Below, piece by piece: positions 22,615-33,252 of a stretch of 47,111 nucleotides of DNA. Positions within the stretch are counted from its first letter, which is position 1, and each line of letters starts with the position of its first letter. The DNA is taken from assembly GCA_016882285.1 (NCBI GenBank), contig VGQS01000006.1:1-47111 (forward strand). Reading direction: 5' to 3'. The DNA comes from Cyanobacteria bacterium K_DeepCast_35m_m2_155 (lineage in GTDB: Bacteria > Cyanobacteriota > Cyanobacteriia > PCC-6307 > Cyanobiaceae). A program made the translations under genes and the position numbers. Below the pieces are notes generated by a model. It worked only from the letters and a program-made list of their open reading frames with translations, searched no databases and was not told where the DNA came from.

Positions 22615-23411
22615 TCAGCCCCCGGGCACCCCCCCTGCAATGGCGTTGGCGCGGCCCGCGATGATGATCGAACCGTTGGCGCCGCTGTGCAGCTGCTCCT
22701 TGAGCTGCTGCTGCAGGGCCTGCTGTTGAGCCGGTTGCATCGCCCGGATCGCCTGCCCCACGCTCGGTCCTGCAGAAACGACGGCCCAGAACGCGGCGAA
22801 GTCGGCAAAGCTGCGCTCGACGCGGATCGAGCAGGTGCGGACTGCCTCGAGTGCGGCGTCCTGCCAGAGCGCTTCCATCACCTGCAGCCCCGAGGCTTCG
22901 GGCGACGGTGGATCCGGCGTGCTGATCTGCCAGGCCTTGAGGGCCTCACGCACCTGCTGGTAGGGAAAACCCCCGCCGCCCAGATCCCAGATGTAGGCGC
23001 TCACAAGGCCCCCAGGGCGCACCACCCGCGCCATCTCGGCCACCCCCGGCCAGGAACCGGCACAAACGGCAGCACCAGCGGCATCACCGCGCTGTCAAAG
23101 GCAGCGGCGCCGAACGGCAGCTCCATGGCGCCTGCCTGCAGCAGCTGGGCCTCTCGCAGGCTGGGTTGGGCCCGGGCATAGGCCAGCTGCTGCTCTGAAG
23201 GGTCGATGCCGGCGATGCTCAGTGGCTCGAGCCGCTCGGCCAGCAGGCTGGTGAAGGCTCCGTTACCGCAGCCCACGTCCAGCCATCGCAGCGCCGGGGC
23301 CGGGGCCAGCCACGCGAGAAACGAGGCCCCCACCAGCCGGCTCCACGCCCCCATGAAGCGCTCATAGGCGTCGCCGTCGCTGAAGCGGATCGCTTCGCTT
23401 GCGGTACTCAT
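22615..23411 (-). pseudogene. Class I SAM-dependent methyltransferase, disrupted by a single frameshift (or sequencing error)
   Basis: N-terminal part in ORF 23001-23462 (LRWLDVGCGNGAFTSLLAERLEPLSIAGIDPSEQQLAYARAQ...LVLPFVPVPG), C-terminal part in ORF 22615-23043 (VAEMARVVRPGGLVSAYIWDL...); frames join at C5 tract 23043-23047. Confidence 0.8.
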
Positions 23412-23460
23412 GGGCGGGGCCTGGGATTGTGGTGTCAGTCTGAGCCCCACTCCGCCTGCC

Positions 23461-23574
23461 ATGGAAACCGATTACACCGCCGCCCTTGCCGGCCTGTTTG
23501 CTGTTGTTGTGGTGCTCACCGCGATGGTGGTGTTTCTGCTGAGCAGGCCCTCAGATCTGCCTCCCAAGCCGTGA
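23461..23574 (+). CDS. 37-aa single-pass membrane mini-protein
   Basis: METDYTAALAGLFAVVVVLTAMVVFLLSRPSDLPPKP*; too short for the supplied ORF track; one hydrophobic helix. Confidence 0.5.
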   Translation: METDYTAALAGLFAVVVVLTAMVVFLLSRPSDLPPKP

Positions 23575-23630
23575 TGGCCGCGCAACGCCTGCAGCCGGCC
23601 GTCATGATGAGACCTGCTTGAACGCGCTTG

Positions 23631-23930
23631 ATGGCTCCCACCCGTGAGCAGATCCTTGCCGCATCCGCCGGCTGGGTGGCTGCCCTGCTGAACGTGGTGC
23701 CTGGTCTGGGTGCTGGCTACCTCTACCAGCGCCGCTGGAAGGCCTACTGGATCACTTCGGCTCTGGCGACGGCCTGGTTAGCCAGTGGCGCTGTTCTGGC
23801 CCAGAACGCCGATGCCGCCGAAGCCCAGAACCAGCTGGTGGGGCTGATTGGCCTGTTGCTGCTGGCTGCCCTCACGGCCACCGAGGCGGGCCTGGCTGTC
23901 AAGCGTGTTCGGCAGAACAAGGACTGCTGA
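23631..23930 (+). CDS. Small multi-TM hypothetical protein
   Basis: MAPTREQILAASAGWVAALLNVVPGLGAGYLYQRRWKAYWITSALATAWLASGAV; two or three hydrophobic segments. Confidence 0.7.
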   Translation: MAPTREQILAASAGWVAALLNVVPGLGAGYLYQRRWKAYWITSALATAWLASGAVLAQNADAAEAQNQLVGLIGLLLLAALTATEAGLAVKRVRQNKDC

Positions 23931-23937
23931 ATCAACG

Positions 23938-24630
23938 ATGCGAGACCTTCTGGCAGCAACAGGACTGCTGATGGCTCTGAGCACTGCGGCCACACAGGCC
24001 CAGGCCGATCCCCACGCGCACCATCACCATCAGGCGGCTCCGTCCCCCGTTGACCACAGCGCCCACAACCACATCCACGATGTGGGCCCGGCGGGCAGCA
24101 CCTACGACCTGCGCTGGCTCGACGCCATGGTGCAGCACCACTTCGGTGCGCTGCGCATGAGTGAGTTTGTGTTTGACATCGGTGCGGCTGGTGTCGGTGC
24201 GCTCGCCAAAACCATCTGGCGCGAGCAGGCCCAGGAAATCAAGGCCATGGGCCAGTGGCGCAAGGCCTGGTATCCCGAGGCGCCTGTGTATCCGGTTGTG
24301 CTCCAAGCCGGCGGCGATCCCGATGCCATGGATGCACTCACCCGCATGGGCACCGCTCAGATCCAGGCGATGCAGATGCTGGGCGCGCCCCCGACACGCA
24401 GCAATCGGGTCACCTGGTTTCTCGAAGGCATGTTGCATCACCACGGCGCGGCGCTGCTGATGGCGCACGATGCCTTGCAACACTCGCGCAATCCAACGCT
24501 GTTGCGTCTGGCCCGCAGCATCATCGTGGCCCAGCGACAGGAGATCAATCAGCTGCGCAGGATGCTTCAGCACGACGGCAGCAACAAGCCGGCGTATCAC
24601 CAGTACGACCGCTACTTTTCGCTGCGCTGA
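23938..24630 (+). CDS. DUF305 family secreted protein with His-rich N-terminus
   Basis: Signal peptide, DPHAHHHHQAAPSPVDHSAHNHIHD, then DAMVQHHFGALRMSEF...EQAQEIKAM...MLHHHGAALLMAHDAL...IIVAQRQEINQLRRML, typical of DUF305. Confidence 0.85.
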   Translation: MRDLLAATGLLMALSTAATQAQADPHAHHHHQAAPSPVDHSAHNHIHDVGPAGSTYDLRWLDAMVQHHFGALRMSEFVFDIGAAGVGALAKTIWREQAQEIKAMGQWRKAWYPEAPVYPVVLQAGGDPDAMDALTRMGTAQIQAMQMLGAPPTRSNRVTWFLEGMLHHHGAALLMAHDALQHSRNPTLLRLARSIIVAQRQEINQLRRMLQHDGSNKPAYHQYDRYFSLR

Positions 24631-24701
24631 GCGCTCATGCACCCCAGCTATCTCGCAGGATCTGGCACCTCCAGTTGTGGCCGCTGCTCAGAATCGGACT
24701 G

Positions 24702-24779
24702 ATGCAGATCCATGCCGATCTGAATCAACGGGCAGGGCTCGACCCCAAAGCCCTGCCCTGCACCACGTGTTGTCAGTGA
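24702..24779 (+). CDS. 25-aa ORF resembling the N-terminus of a ChrR-like cupin (possible remnant)
   Basis: MQIHADLNQRAGLDPKALPCTTCCQ*; first ~19 residues resemble the start of ChrR-type cupins. Confidence 0.35.
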   Translation: MQIHADLNQRAGLDPKALPCTTCCQ

Positions 24780-24991
24780 GGGGCTCGTTCGGCCTGCTTT
24801 CTGGCCTCCAGCACCGCCAGGTACAGCTCCTCGTCAATCTCGCGGATGTCGTATTCGCTGGGAAGCACCCCGTGCACATGACGATGCACCGCCATCCAGC
24901 AATTGCGCTCGGGGTCGGCGCCGGTGGCATCGAATTCATGTGAGGCGGCCACCAGCGATTGCACCAACTCCGCGTGGTCTGCCATGGCCAT
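24773..24991 (-). CDS. Conserved-looking small hypothetical protein
   Basis: MAMADHAELVQSLVAASHEFDATGADPERNCWMAVHRHVHGVLPSEYDIREIDEELYLAVLEARKQAERAPH; plausible amphipathic composition. Confidence 0.6.
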   Translation of the reverse strand: MAMADHAELVQSLVAASHEFDATGADPERNCWMAVHRHVHGVLPSEYDIREIDEELYLAVLEARKQAERAPH

Positions 24992-25026
24992 TCCGCTTCA
25001 GAATGAGGTTGCTTGATCAGCGCATC

Positions 25027-25338
25027 ATGGCCTTTGACCAGCGGCAATTGGCTTGGCAATGCGGCGCGTGCCTGCTTGGCGCAGCTGCTATGTACGCCGG
25101 GACTACGGCCTGGGCCAACGATGCCGTGGGCACGTTGAAGCCGCCCTGCCCGCGGATTGCCTCACCCGCGGGGCAGTCGTACCTGCAGCCGGCGCGGCTC
25201 AAGCCCGAAGAAGTGGCCGCCAAAAACAGGCTGGGGTGTCTCTCCCCAGCCGATGCCGTTTATGGTCCCGATGGCTGCCCGCAGCGCTACTGCGGGGCCG
25301 ACGCCGGCGTGTTTCCGTTCAACCCCGGCTCGCCCTAA
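25027..25338 (+). CDS. Small secreted hypothetical protein
   Basis: MAFDQRQLAWQCGACLLGAAAMYAGTTAWAND signal-like N-terminus, then Cys-containing mature part. Confidence 0.55.
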   Translation: MAFDQRQLAWQCGACLLGAAAMYAGTTAWANDAVGTLKPPCPRIASPAGQSYLQPARLKPEEVAAKNRLGCLSPADAVYGPDGCPQRYCGADAGVFPFNPGSP

Positions 25339-26057
25339 GTGCCACTGCCATAGGCCACCTGGCAGACCGCGTTGAGCAGTTGGGCCGAGTTGGCGTTGTT
25401 GGGGATCTGACCGTTGAGTAGGCCTTGCTGGCAGTTGGCACCCCCCATCAGCTGGGTGCCGTTCACCAGATAGTTGAAGCTCACCCCATAGCTGCCAACC
25501 GCCTCCACGGAGCCGTAATCGAGTTCGTAGGTGGTGTTCGGCACCATGATCACCGGTGACTGGGCATCGGCGGCTGCATTGACCAGACCGCCGATCACCG
25601 CCCCGGTGGCCAAACCTGCCAGGCCCCAGGCAGCTGAGCTTGCACCCCACCAGCCCCAGCCGCCCCAGCCGCGGTACCAGCCGGTGTTCCAGGGGCGACT
25701 GCCCCAGTACCCGCCGTTTGACCAGTTGCGGTTCCAACCGTTGTAGTCGCGGTTGTAGAAGTTGTTGTCGACATTGACGTTGCGGTTGAAGCGGTCATTG
25801 TCGAAGTTGCCATTGACGCGGTCATCGCCATCCCAGTTGCTGCGGGTGCCTGCGCCATACACCGGGTGGTAGCCCTGATACCCGGCCCGGTAGCCGCCAC
25901 TGTTGAAGTGGTAGGGCTGGGCGCCACCGCCATAGCGGAAGTCGCCACCGCGGAAGCCTCCGCCACCGCGGGGTGCGGCGGCCAGCGGTTGCAGCAGGCT
26001 CAGGTTGGCCAGCAGTGTGAGGGCGCAGGTGGCAGCCAGGCGAATGGTGCGGGTCAT
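25335..26057 (-). CDS. Secreted Gly/Trp/Asn/Tyr-rich protein (paralog A)
   Basis: Signal peptide MTRTIRLAATCALTLLANLSLLQPLAAA; low-complexity middle; shares C-terminal domain with 26128-27246. Confidence 0.8.
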   Translation of the reverse strand: MTRTIRLAATCALTLLANLSLLQPLAAAPRGGGGFRGGDFRYGGGAQPYHFNSGGYRAGYQGYHPVYGAGTRSNWDGDDRVNGNFDNDRFNRNVNVDNNFYNRDYNGWNRNWSNGGYWGSRPWNTGWYRGWGGWGWWGASSAAWGLAGLATGAVIGGLVNAAADAQSPVIMVPNTTYELDYGSVEAVGSYGVSFNYLVNGTQLMGGANCQQGLLNGQIPNNANSAQLLNAVCQVAYGSGT

Positions 26058-26127
26058 GGCGAGAGGGCAACAGGGTGGGAACCCGCGCAGCGGGCAGTGT
26101 GATGAGGACAATTCGCTCAGCGCAGGC

Positions 26128-27246
26128 TCAACTTGAGGTCACGTTGGCGTGATGTTCGGCTTTGGCGCCTGCGTTTTGGTTGCGCTTGCGCTCGAGCAGC
26201 TGCCAGGCCCCCACGGCGATGCCGCCGCCCAGGGCCAGAGCCAGCAGCTCGCGCAGCCAGCCCGGCAGGCGGCCCGCCAGGCTCTCTGGCAGCGGTGTGC
26301 CTTTGGGGTCGGGTCCGTAGGCGACCTGGCAGGCAGCGTTGAGCAACTGCGCCTGAGCTGCGGTGCTGGGCACCTGCCCGTCAAGCAGGCCCTGCTGACA
26401 GTTGGCGGCGCCCTTCAGTGGCGGACTGCCGGCGACCGCATAGCTGAAGTCAGCGCCGCCAGAACCCACGGAGTCCACCGTGCCGTAGTTGAGCTGGTAG
26501 TTGCTGTCAGGGACATCAATGACAGGCGATTGCTGCTCGGCAGCATCGTTGACCAGGGTGGTGATCACATCACCTGTGGCGAGTGCCGCGAGTCCCCAGC
26601 CCAGTGAGGCACCGCCCCACCAGCCCCAGGTGTCAGGGCTCCAGCTGTACCAGCCATAGCCCCAGGGACGGCTACCCCAATAGCCCCCATCGCCCCAGGC
26701 GTTGTTCCAGCCGCCGTAGTCGCGGTTGTAGAAGTTGTTCTCGAGATTCACCCGGCGGTTGAAGTCACCGCCGCCCCAGCCTCCATCGCCCCAGCCACCG
26801 CGGCCACCCGTCCAGCTGCCGTCATTCATGCGGCGGAACTGGTCGGCCGAGATGTTGTGCCCACTCCAGGCCGTGCGGCTGCCGCCGCCATAGAGGTGAT
26901 GGCTACCGCCATAGCCCTGCTCGAGCGAGCGATCCGCAGGCCGATCGGCCCAACTGTCGACGCGGCCACCACCGCCGCCACCACCGCCAATCGGGGCACC
27001 GCTCTCGATCGGCGCCGATTCGATGCGCGGCGCGTTGAAGCGATAGCCGCCACCGCCACCGCCGCCCCCGAAGTCACCGCCACCGCCCCTGAAACCACCG
27101 CCAAAGCCACCGCCACCGCCGCCACGGAACCCGCCGCCGCCCCCGCCAAAGCCGCCGCCGCCCCCGCGAGCTTCAACGGAGGGGCTGGCACTCAGCGTCA
27201 GCAGGGCCCCAAGCAACAGGGGCGAGAGGCGGCGCAAGGAAGGCAT
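26128..27246 (-). CDS. Secreted Gly-rich protein with C-terminal TM helix (paralog B)
   Basis: Signal peptide, poly-Gly region, NFYNRDYGGWNNAWGDGGYWGSRPWGYGWY, ANCQQGLLDGQVPSTAAQAQLLNAACQVAYG, C-terminal TM WLRELLALALGGGIAVGAWQLLERKRNQ. Confidence 0.8.
   Translation of the reverse strand: MPSLRRLSPLLLGALLTLSASPSVEARGGGGGFGGGGGGFRGGGGGGFGGGFRGGGGDFGGGGGGGGYRFNAPRIESAPIESGAPIGGGGGGGGRVDSWADRPADRSLEQGYGGSHHLYGGGSRTAWSGHNISADQFRRMNDGSWTGGRGGWGDGGWGGGDFNRRVNLENNFYNRDYGGWNNAWGDGGYWGSRPWGYGWYSWSPDTWGWWGGASLGWGLAALATGDVITTLVNDAAEQQSPVIDVPDSNYQLNYGTVDSVGSGGADFSYAVAGSPPLKGAANCQQGLLDGQVPSTAAQAQLLNAACQVAYGPDPKGTPLPESLAGRLPGWLRELLALALGGGIAVGAWQLLERKRNQNAGAKAEHHANVTSS
26995..27175. repeat. Low-complexity (CCACCGCCGCC)-type tract encoding poly-Gly of paralog B
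   Basis: Runs of ccgccaccgccaccgccgcccc between about 26995 and 27175. Confidence 0.8.
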
Positions 27247-27517
27247 CTCACGATGGTCCTGATCCCCTTTGTCGTAGCTCTGTACAGATCGGCTGCATCA
27301 CTGCTGCAATCGCTTGATGCATTTCGCAGCTGGAACAGCCATCCACACCTGCCGGGGTGTCTGCTTGCGTTGTGTTGTGTTCGGTTCTCACGTCAAGGCG
27401 GTTCGGTGTGGTCACCATGGGGACGGCTGGCCCTACCGATTGGTTCGGTTGGCCCGTCTGTGGGCGCTCGCACGGTGCCCATACGGTTCTTTCAGTTGAA
27501 AACAAGGGAGCGGGTTC

Positions 27518-30154
<2,637 letters not shown>

Positions 30155-30172
30155 GCGCGCCGTTCTGTTGGC

Positions 30173-30460
30173 TTAGCCCTGCAGCCCATCAATGCGCCCG
30201 GCCAGCTCCACGTCCAGAGTGGACAGCCCGCCGGCGTCGTGGGTGGTGAGATCGATCACCACCTTGTTCCACACATTGCTCCACTCCGGGTGATGCCCCA
30301 TCGCTTCGGCGATCAGGGCCACACGGCTCATGAAGCCGAAGGCTTCATTGAAATCGGCGAAGCGCAGCTCGCGGTGCAGCTTGCCGTTGACCAGGCTCCA
30401 CTGCGGCAGGGTCTGCGGCAAGGCATCGATCTGCTCAGGGCTCAGGCGATGGGCGGCCAT
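30173..30460 (-). CDS. 4a-hydroxytetrahydrobiopterin dehydratase (pterin-4a-carbinolamine dehydratase)
   Basis: [37 protein letters not shown] at 30460. Confidence 0.92.
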   Translation of the reverse strand: MAAHRLSPEQIDALPQTLPQWSLVNGKLHRELRFADFNEAFGFMSRVALIAEAMGHHPEWSNVWNKVVIDLTTHDAGGLSTLDVELAGRIDGLQG

Positions 30461-30462
30461 GG

Positions 30463-30882
30463 TCAGGTTCCGATCAGGTGCAGGGCAATCTGGCGCAGGT
30501 GCGGGGCATCGCGGTGCTCCCACAGGTACACCTCCTGCCAGGTGCCGAGCCGCAGCTGCCCATCGGCAAAGGGCACACTCAGGCTTGTCGTTGTCAACGC
30601 CGTGCGGATGTGGGCGGGCATGTCGTCGGGGCCTTCGTCGTCGTGGGCATAACGGCGCTCCCGGGGCACCAGATCATGCAGGTAGGCCTCCAGATCGGCG
30701 AGCACTCTGGGGTCGGCGTTCTCGTTGATCGTCAGTGAGCAACTGGTGTGTTGCGCAAGGGCCACGCACAGTCCCTGCTGCAGGCCGCTGCGGCCGATGG
30801 CCCCATTGATCGGCCCGCTGAGCCGAGTCAAGCCGGGACCAGACGTAGCGATCTGCAGTTGGTCAGAGACTTGACGCAGCAT
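30463..30882 (-). CDS. YjbQ family protein (secondary thiamine-phosphate synthase family)
   Basis: [78 protein letters not shown]. Confidence 0.92.
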   Translation of the reverse strand: MLRQVSDQLQIATSGPGLTRLSGPINGAIGRSGLQQGLCVALAQHTSCSLTINENADPRVLADLEAYLHDLVPRERRYAHDDEGPDDMPAHIRTALTTTSLSVPFADGQLRLGTWQEVYLWEHRDAPHLRQIALHLIGT

Positions 30883-30915
30883 TACGATCTGCCCTGGTTG
30901 TTGCTTGCAGTTGCG

Positions 30916-31230
30916 ATGCCGCGTTTTGCATCAGGTGGCCCTGACCAGGACATCTGCTCTCAATCAACACCCTCTCATGGCCGTTCGGCAACGGCCAGCT
31001 ACGCAGCCCTGGCCCTGACGGCTCTTGCCGCAGTGCTGACCCCACAGCAAGCTCTGGCCCAACGCGTGGTGCCCAAGATCGGCACCATCTGCCCGTTGGG
31101 GTATGTCGACACACTCAATGGCAAGTGCAGCACCCTCGGTCTGATGCGTTACACCGTGCAACCCACCAACGGCAAGGCCTGCCCCGAAGGGTGGATGAAT
31201 GTCGGCGGCGGCTATTGCCGCCAAAAGTGA
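30916..31230 (+). CDS. Small secreted protein with duplicated CPxG..GxC motif
   Basis: ICPLGYVDTLNGKC and ACPEGWMNVGGGYC after an Ala/Leu-rich segment ALALTALAAVLTPQQALAQ; start uncertain. Confidence 0.6.
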   Translation: MPRFASGGPDQDICSQSTPSHGRSATASYAALALTALAAVLTPQQALAQRVVPKIGTICPLGYVDTLNGKCSTLGLMRYTVQPTNGKACPEGWMNVGGGYCRQK

Positions 31231-31231
31231 T

Positions 31232-31684
31232 TCAGAACCAGCGCCTGATCTGACCGGTCGCGATCTGTACCTCCTTCAGGAACAGCAGCACGGCCACCAT
31301 CAGACAGGCCATCGCCAGCACGAACAACGGCACCACCAGCAGGGCAAGGTCCAGGCGTGCGACCGCGCTGACAAACACAATCGCCACCACCAGAGCCACC
31401 AGCAGGATGGTCACGGTGGCGAATTCGATCGCCTTCAGCATCAGCCCCATGCGGCGTTTCTGCAGTTGCAGCTCTTGCCTGGCTTCACGGGTGACCGCCA
31501 CCGAGCTGTCGCTGGTCTGAGCCTTGAGCTCGCGGCCGCGGTCGATGATGCGTGCCAGGCGATTGCTGATCACCCCCAGCAGGCCGCTGATCCCGGCCAG
31601 CAGAAAGACCGGTGCCACCGAGAGCTGGATCGCGCGAGCCAGTCCTTCGACCGGTGCGAGCACCATCAACCACGGCAACGGCAT
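31232..31684 (-). CDS. DUF2721 family membrane protein
   Basis: IQLSVAPVFLLAGISGLLGVISNRLARIIDRGREL followed by two TM helices. Confidence 0.85.
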   Translation of the reverse strand: MPLPWLMVLAPVEGLARAIQLSVAPVFLLAGISGLLGVISNRLARIIDRGRELKAQTSDSSVAVTREARQELQLQKRRMGLMLKAIEFATVTILLVALVVAIVFVSAVARLDLALLVVPLFVLAMACLMVAVLLFLKEVQIATGQIRRWF

Positions 31685-31749
31685 GGAGGCAGCAGGTTTG
31701 AGGCCTGATCAAACTCAGCCAAACTATCGGCACCCCGGCCGAGACGTCA

Positions 31750-31938
31750 TCACCGTGGCTTCCGGTCGCCCAAAGGCAGGCTCAGTTTGCGCTGCTCCAG
31801 GGCCCTGAGCTCCTGTGAAACGCTCTGGATGAAGGCACTCACGTCAGAGCCCGAGCGCTCAAGACCTTTGAGCACGGTGAGGTCATCGAGCAAATGGTCG
31901 ATCCGGTTGTTGATCCGCTCAAGCTGCATGTTGCGCAT
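31750..31938 (-). CDS. Small coiled-coil hypothetical protein
   Basis: MRNMQLERINNRIDHLLDDLTVLKGLERSGSDVSAFIQSVSQELRALEQRKLSLPLGDRKPR; heptad-like helix. Confidence 0.5.
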   Translation of the reverse strand: MRNMQLERINNRIDHLLDDLTVLKGLERSGSDVSAFIQSVSQELRALEQRKLSLPLGDRKPR

Positions 31939-32053
31939 GACCAGGACGCGTCGTTGTAAGGCCAGCCTGGGAGCGGTTCGTTCCCTGCGGCGCACGGCGA
32001 GGCCGCAGCTCCGTGGCGAACCAGCACCGCTCTGCTGCACAGGGATCCCAGGA

Positions 32054-33190
32054 TCAGCTTTGCGGCGTAGGGGGTGCCCAGCGCTTGATGATCTCTTCGG
32101 TATCTCCATCAAAGCGGAGCTCTGAGATGGCGATGTTGATGGCCTTGCGCGAGTCGGCGCTCAGGCCGCTGCCAAAAATGAACCCCTGGGGTGTGGTGTT
32201 GAACGTGCGGGCCTGCATCTGAAAGGCATCCGGCGTTTTGCTCTGTCCCCAGAGGTATTTGATGCGCGAGGTGTCGGCCATGATTGCTTGGACCTTGTTT
32301 GTTTCAAGGGCTTGGATCAGGGCCTTGTCTCCGCTCAACGGCACAATCCGCTGCAGGGATTCGGAGACGCTGAGGATTCCATCGGCCTGTTTTTCGAGCC
32401 ATAGCTGGCTCACCGTGCCTTCATCCACTCCGATCATGTGCTGCAGGGCGGCGGCGATGCCATCGCCACTCGCCGCATCGATCGGATCGCGCTGCTCAAG
32501 GAGCACGTTGGTGGCAGCACCAACGAAGATTGAGGTGATCACCAGACGAAAGAAGTTCGTCAGGGCCACCATGGTGAGGCTCGGGGGCGTGGATCCCATT
32601 TTGTAGATGCCAGTGCCCATCCCGATCATCATCCAGCCCTTGAAAAAGGTGTGACGGCTGTTGCGGCCGATGATGTCCTTGTGGTCGAATCCCCGTGAAA
32701 GGGTCCACAGAATCGTGGCCGCCACAAAGGACACAGCAAACAGCAGGATCGTCGTATCTCGGATGATCGGTTCGGTGATGACCGCGGCAACCGTTGTCAG
32801 AAAGCTTTCCTCCTCACGCCGATTCAGCAGGGCCAGGCTGTCTTCCTGGTAGGGAGAGGAGAAGCTCACCTGCTCCAGCCTCAGGGGCGTCACGTTGAGG
32901 CAGGAGATTGCCAGATCGATCTCACCGGCGGCTGCCTTCTGTACAGCCTGATTCGGGTTCTGCAGGGATTGATAGTTGAACGGTGTCTGGGTTTTGTGGG
33001 CAATCGCTTGCCACAGATCCACGGCGCTGCCACGGGGAAAGCCGTTGCGCACATCGGAGCAGGGAAGAGCGTTGTCAACAACGCCCACCCGCAGTGGTGG
33101 CGCTGCCGCGGCGCTGCGGGGTGCTTCAACCAACAGGCCCGCCGTTACCAGGCAGAGCCCTGCCAGATGCCACCGGCGGAAGGGAAGCAA
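32054..33190 (-). CDS. Ionotropic glutamate receptor-like channel (substrate-binding lobes split by a pore region)
   Basis: Signal peptide; SBP lobe 1 (LRVGVVDNALP...GEIDLAISCLNVTPLRLEQVSFSSPY); TM and pore-like segment; TM; SBP lobe 2 (MIGVDEGTVSQLWLEKQ...NKVQAIMADTSRIKYLWGQ). Confidence 0.8.
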   Translation of the reverse strand: MLPFRRWHLAGLCLVTAGLLVEAPRSAAAAPPLRVGVVDNALPCSDVRNGFPRGSAVDLWQAIAHKTQTPFNYQSLQNPNQAVQKAAAGEIDLAISCLNVTPLRLEQVSFSSPYQEDSLALLNRREEESFLTTVAAVITEPIIRDTTILLFAVSFVAATILWTLSRGFDHKDIIGRNSRHTFFKGWMMIGMGTGIYKMGSTPPSLTMVALTNFFRLVITSIFVGAATNVLLEQRDPIDAASGDGIAAALQHMIGVDEGTVSQLWLEKQADGILSVSESLQRIVPLSGDKALIQALETNKVQAIMADTSRIKYLWGQSKTPDAFQMQARTFNTTPQGFIFGSGLSADSRKAINIAISELRFDGDTEEIIKRWAPPTPQS

Positions 33191-33252
33191 GAGTCTGGCG
33201 CTGCACCTTCCAGCATTCTGTTTGAGACCACTGCCGTTCGCTACTCCATTCC

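Noticed and set aside
26995-27175. GC-rich repeat block considered as a CRISPR or minisatellite array
   Set aside because: No conserved repeat/spacer pattern; codon-periodic and explained by poly-Gly coding
27247-27517. Searched the clpB upstream region for a CIRCE element
   Set aside because: No TTAGCACTC-N9-GAGTGCTAA-like inverted repeat seen; only two loose GGTTCGGT copies
30173-30460. Considered as the Rubisco assembly factor acRAF (PCD-like)
   Set aside because: Keeps the canonical catalytic HHPEW...THDAGGLS region and no carboxysome genes are nearby; better called a true pterin dehydratase
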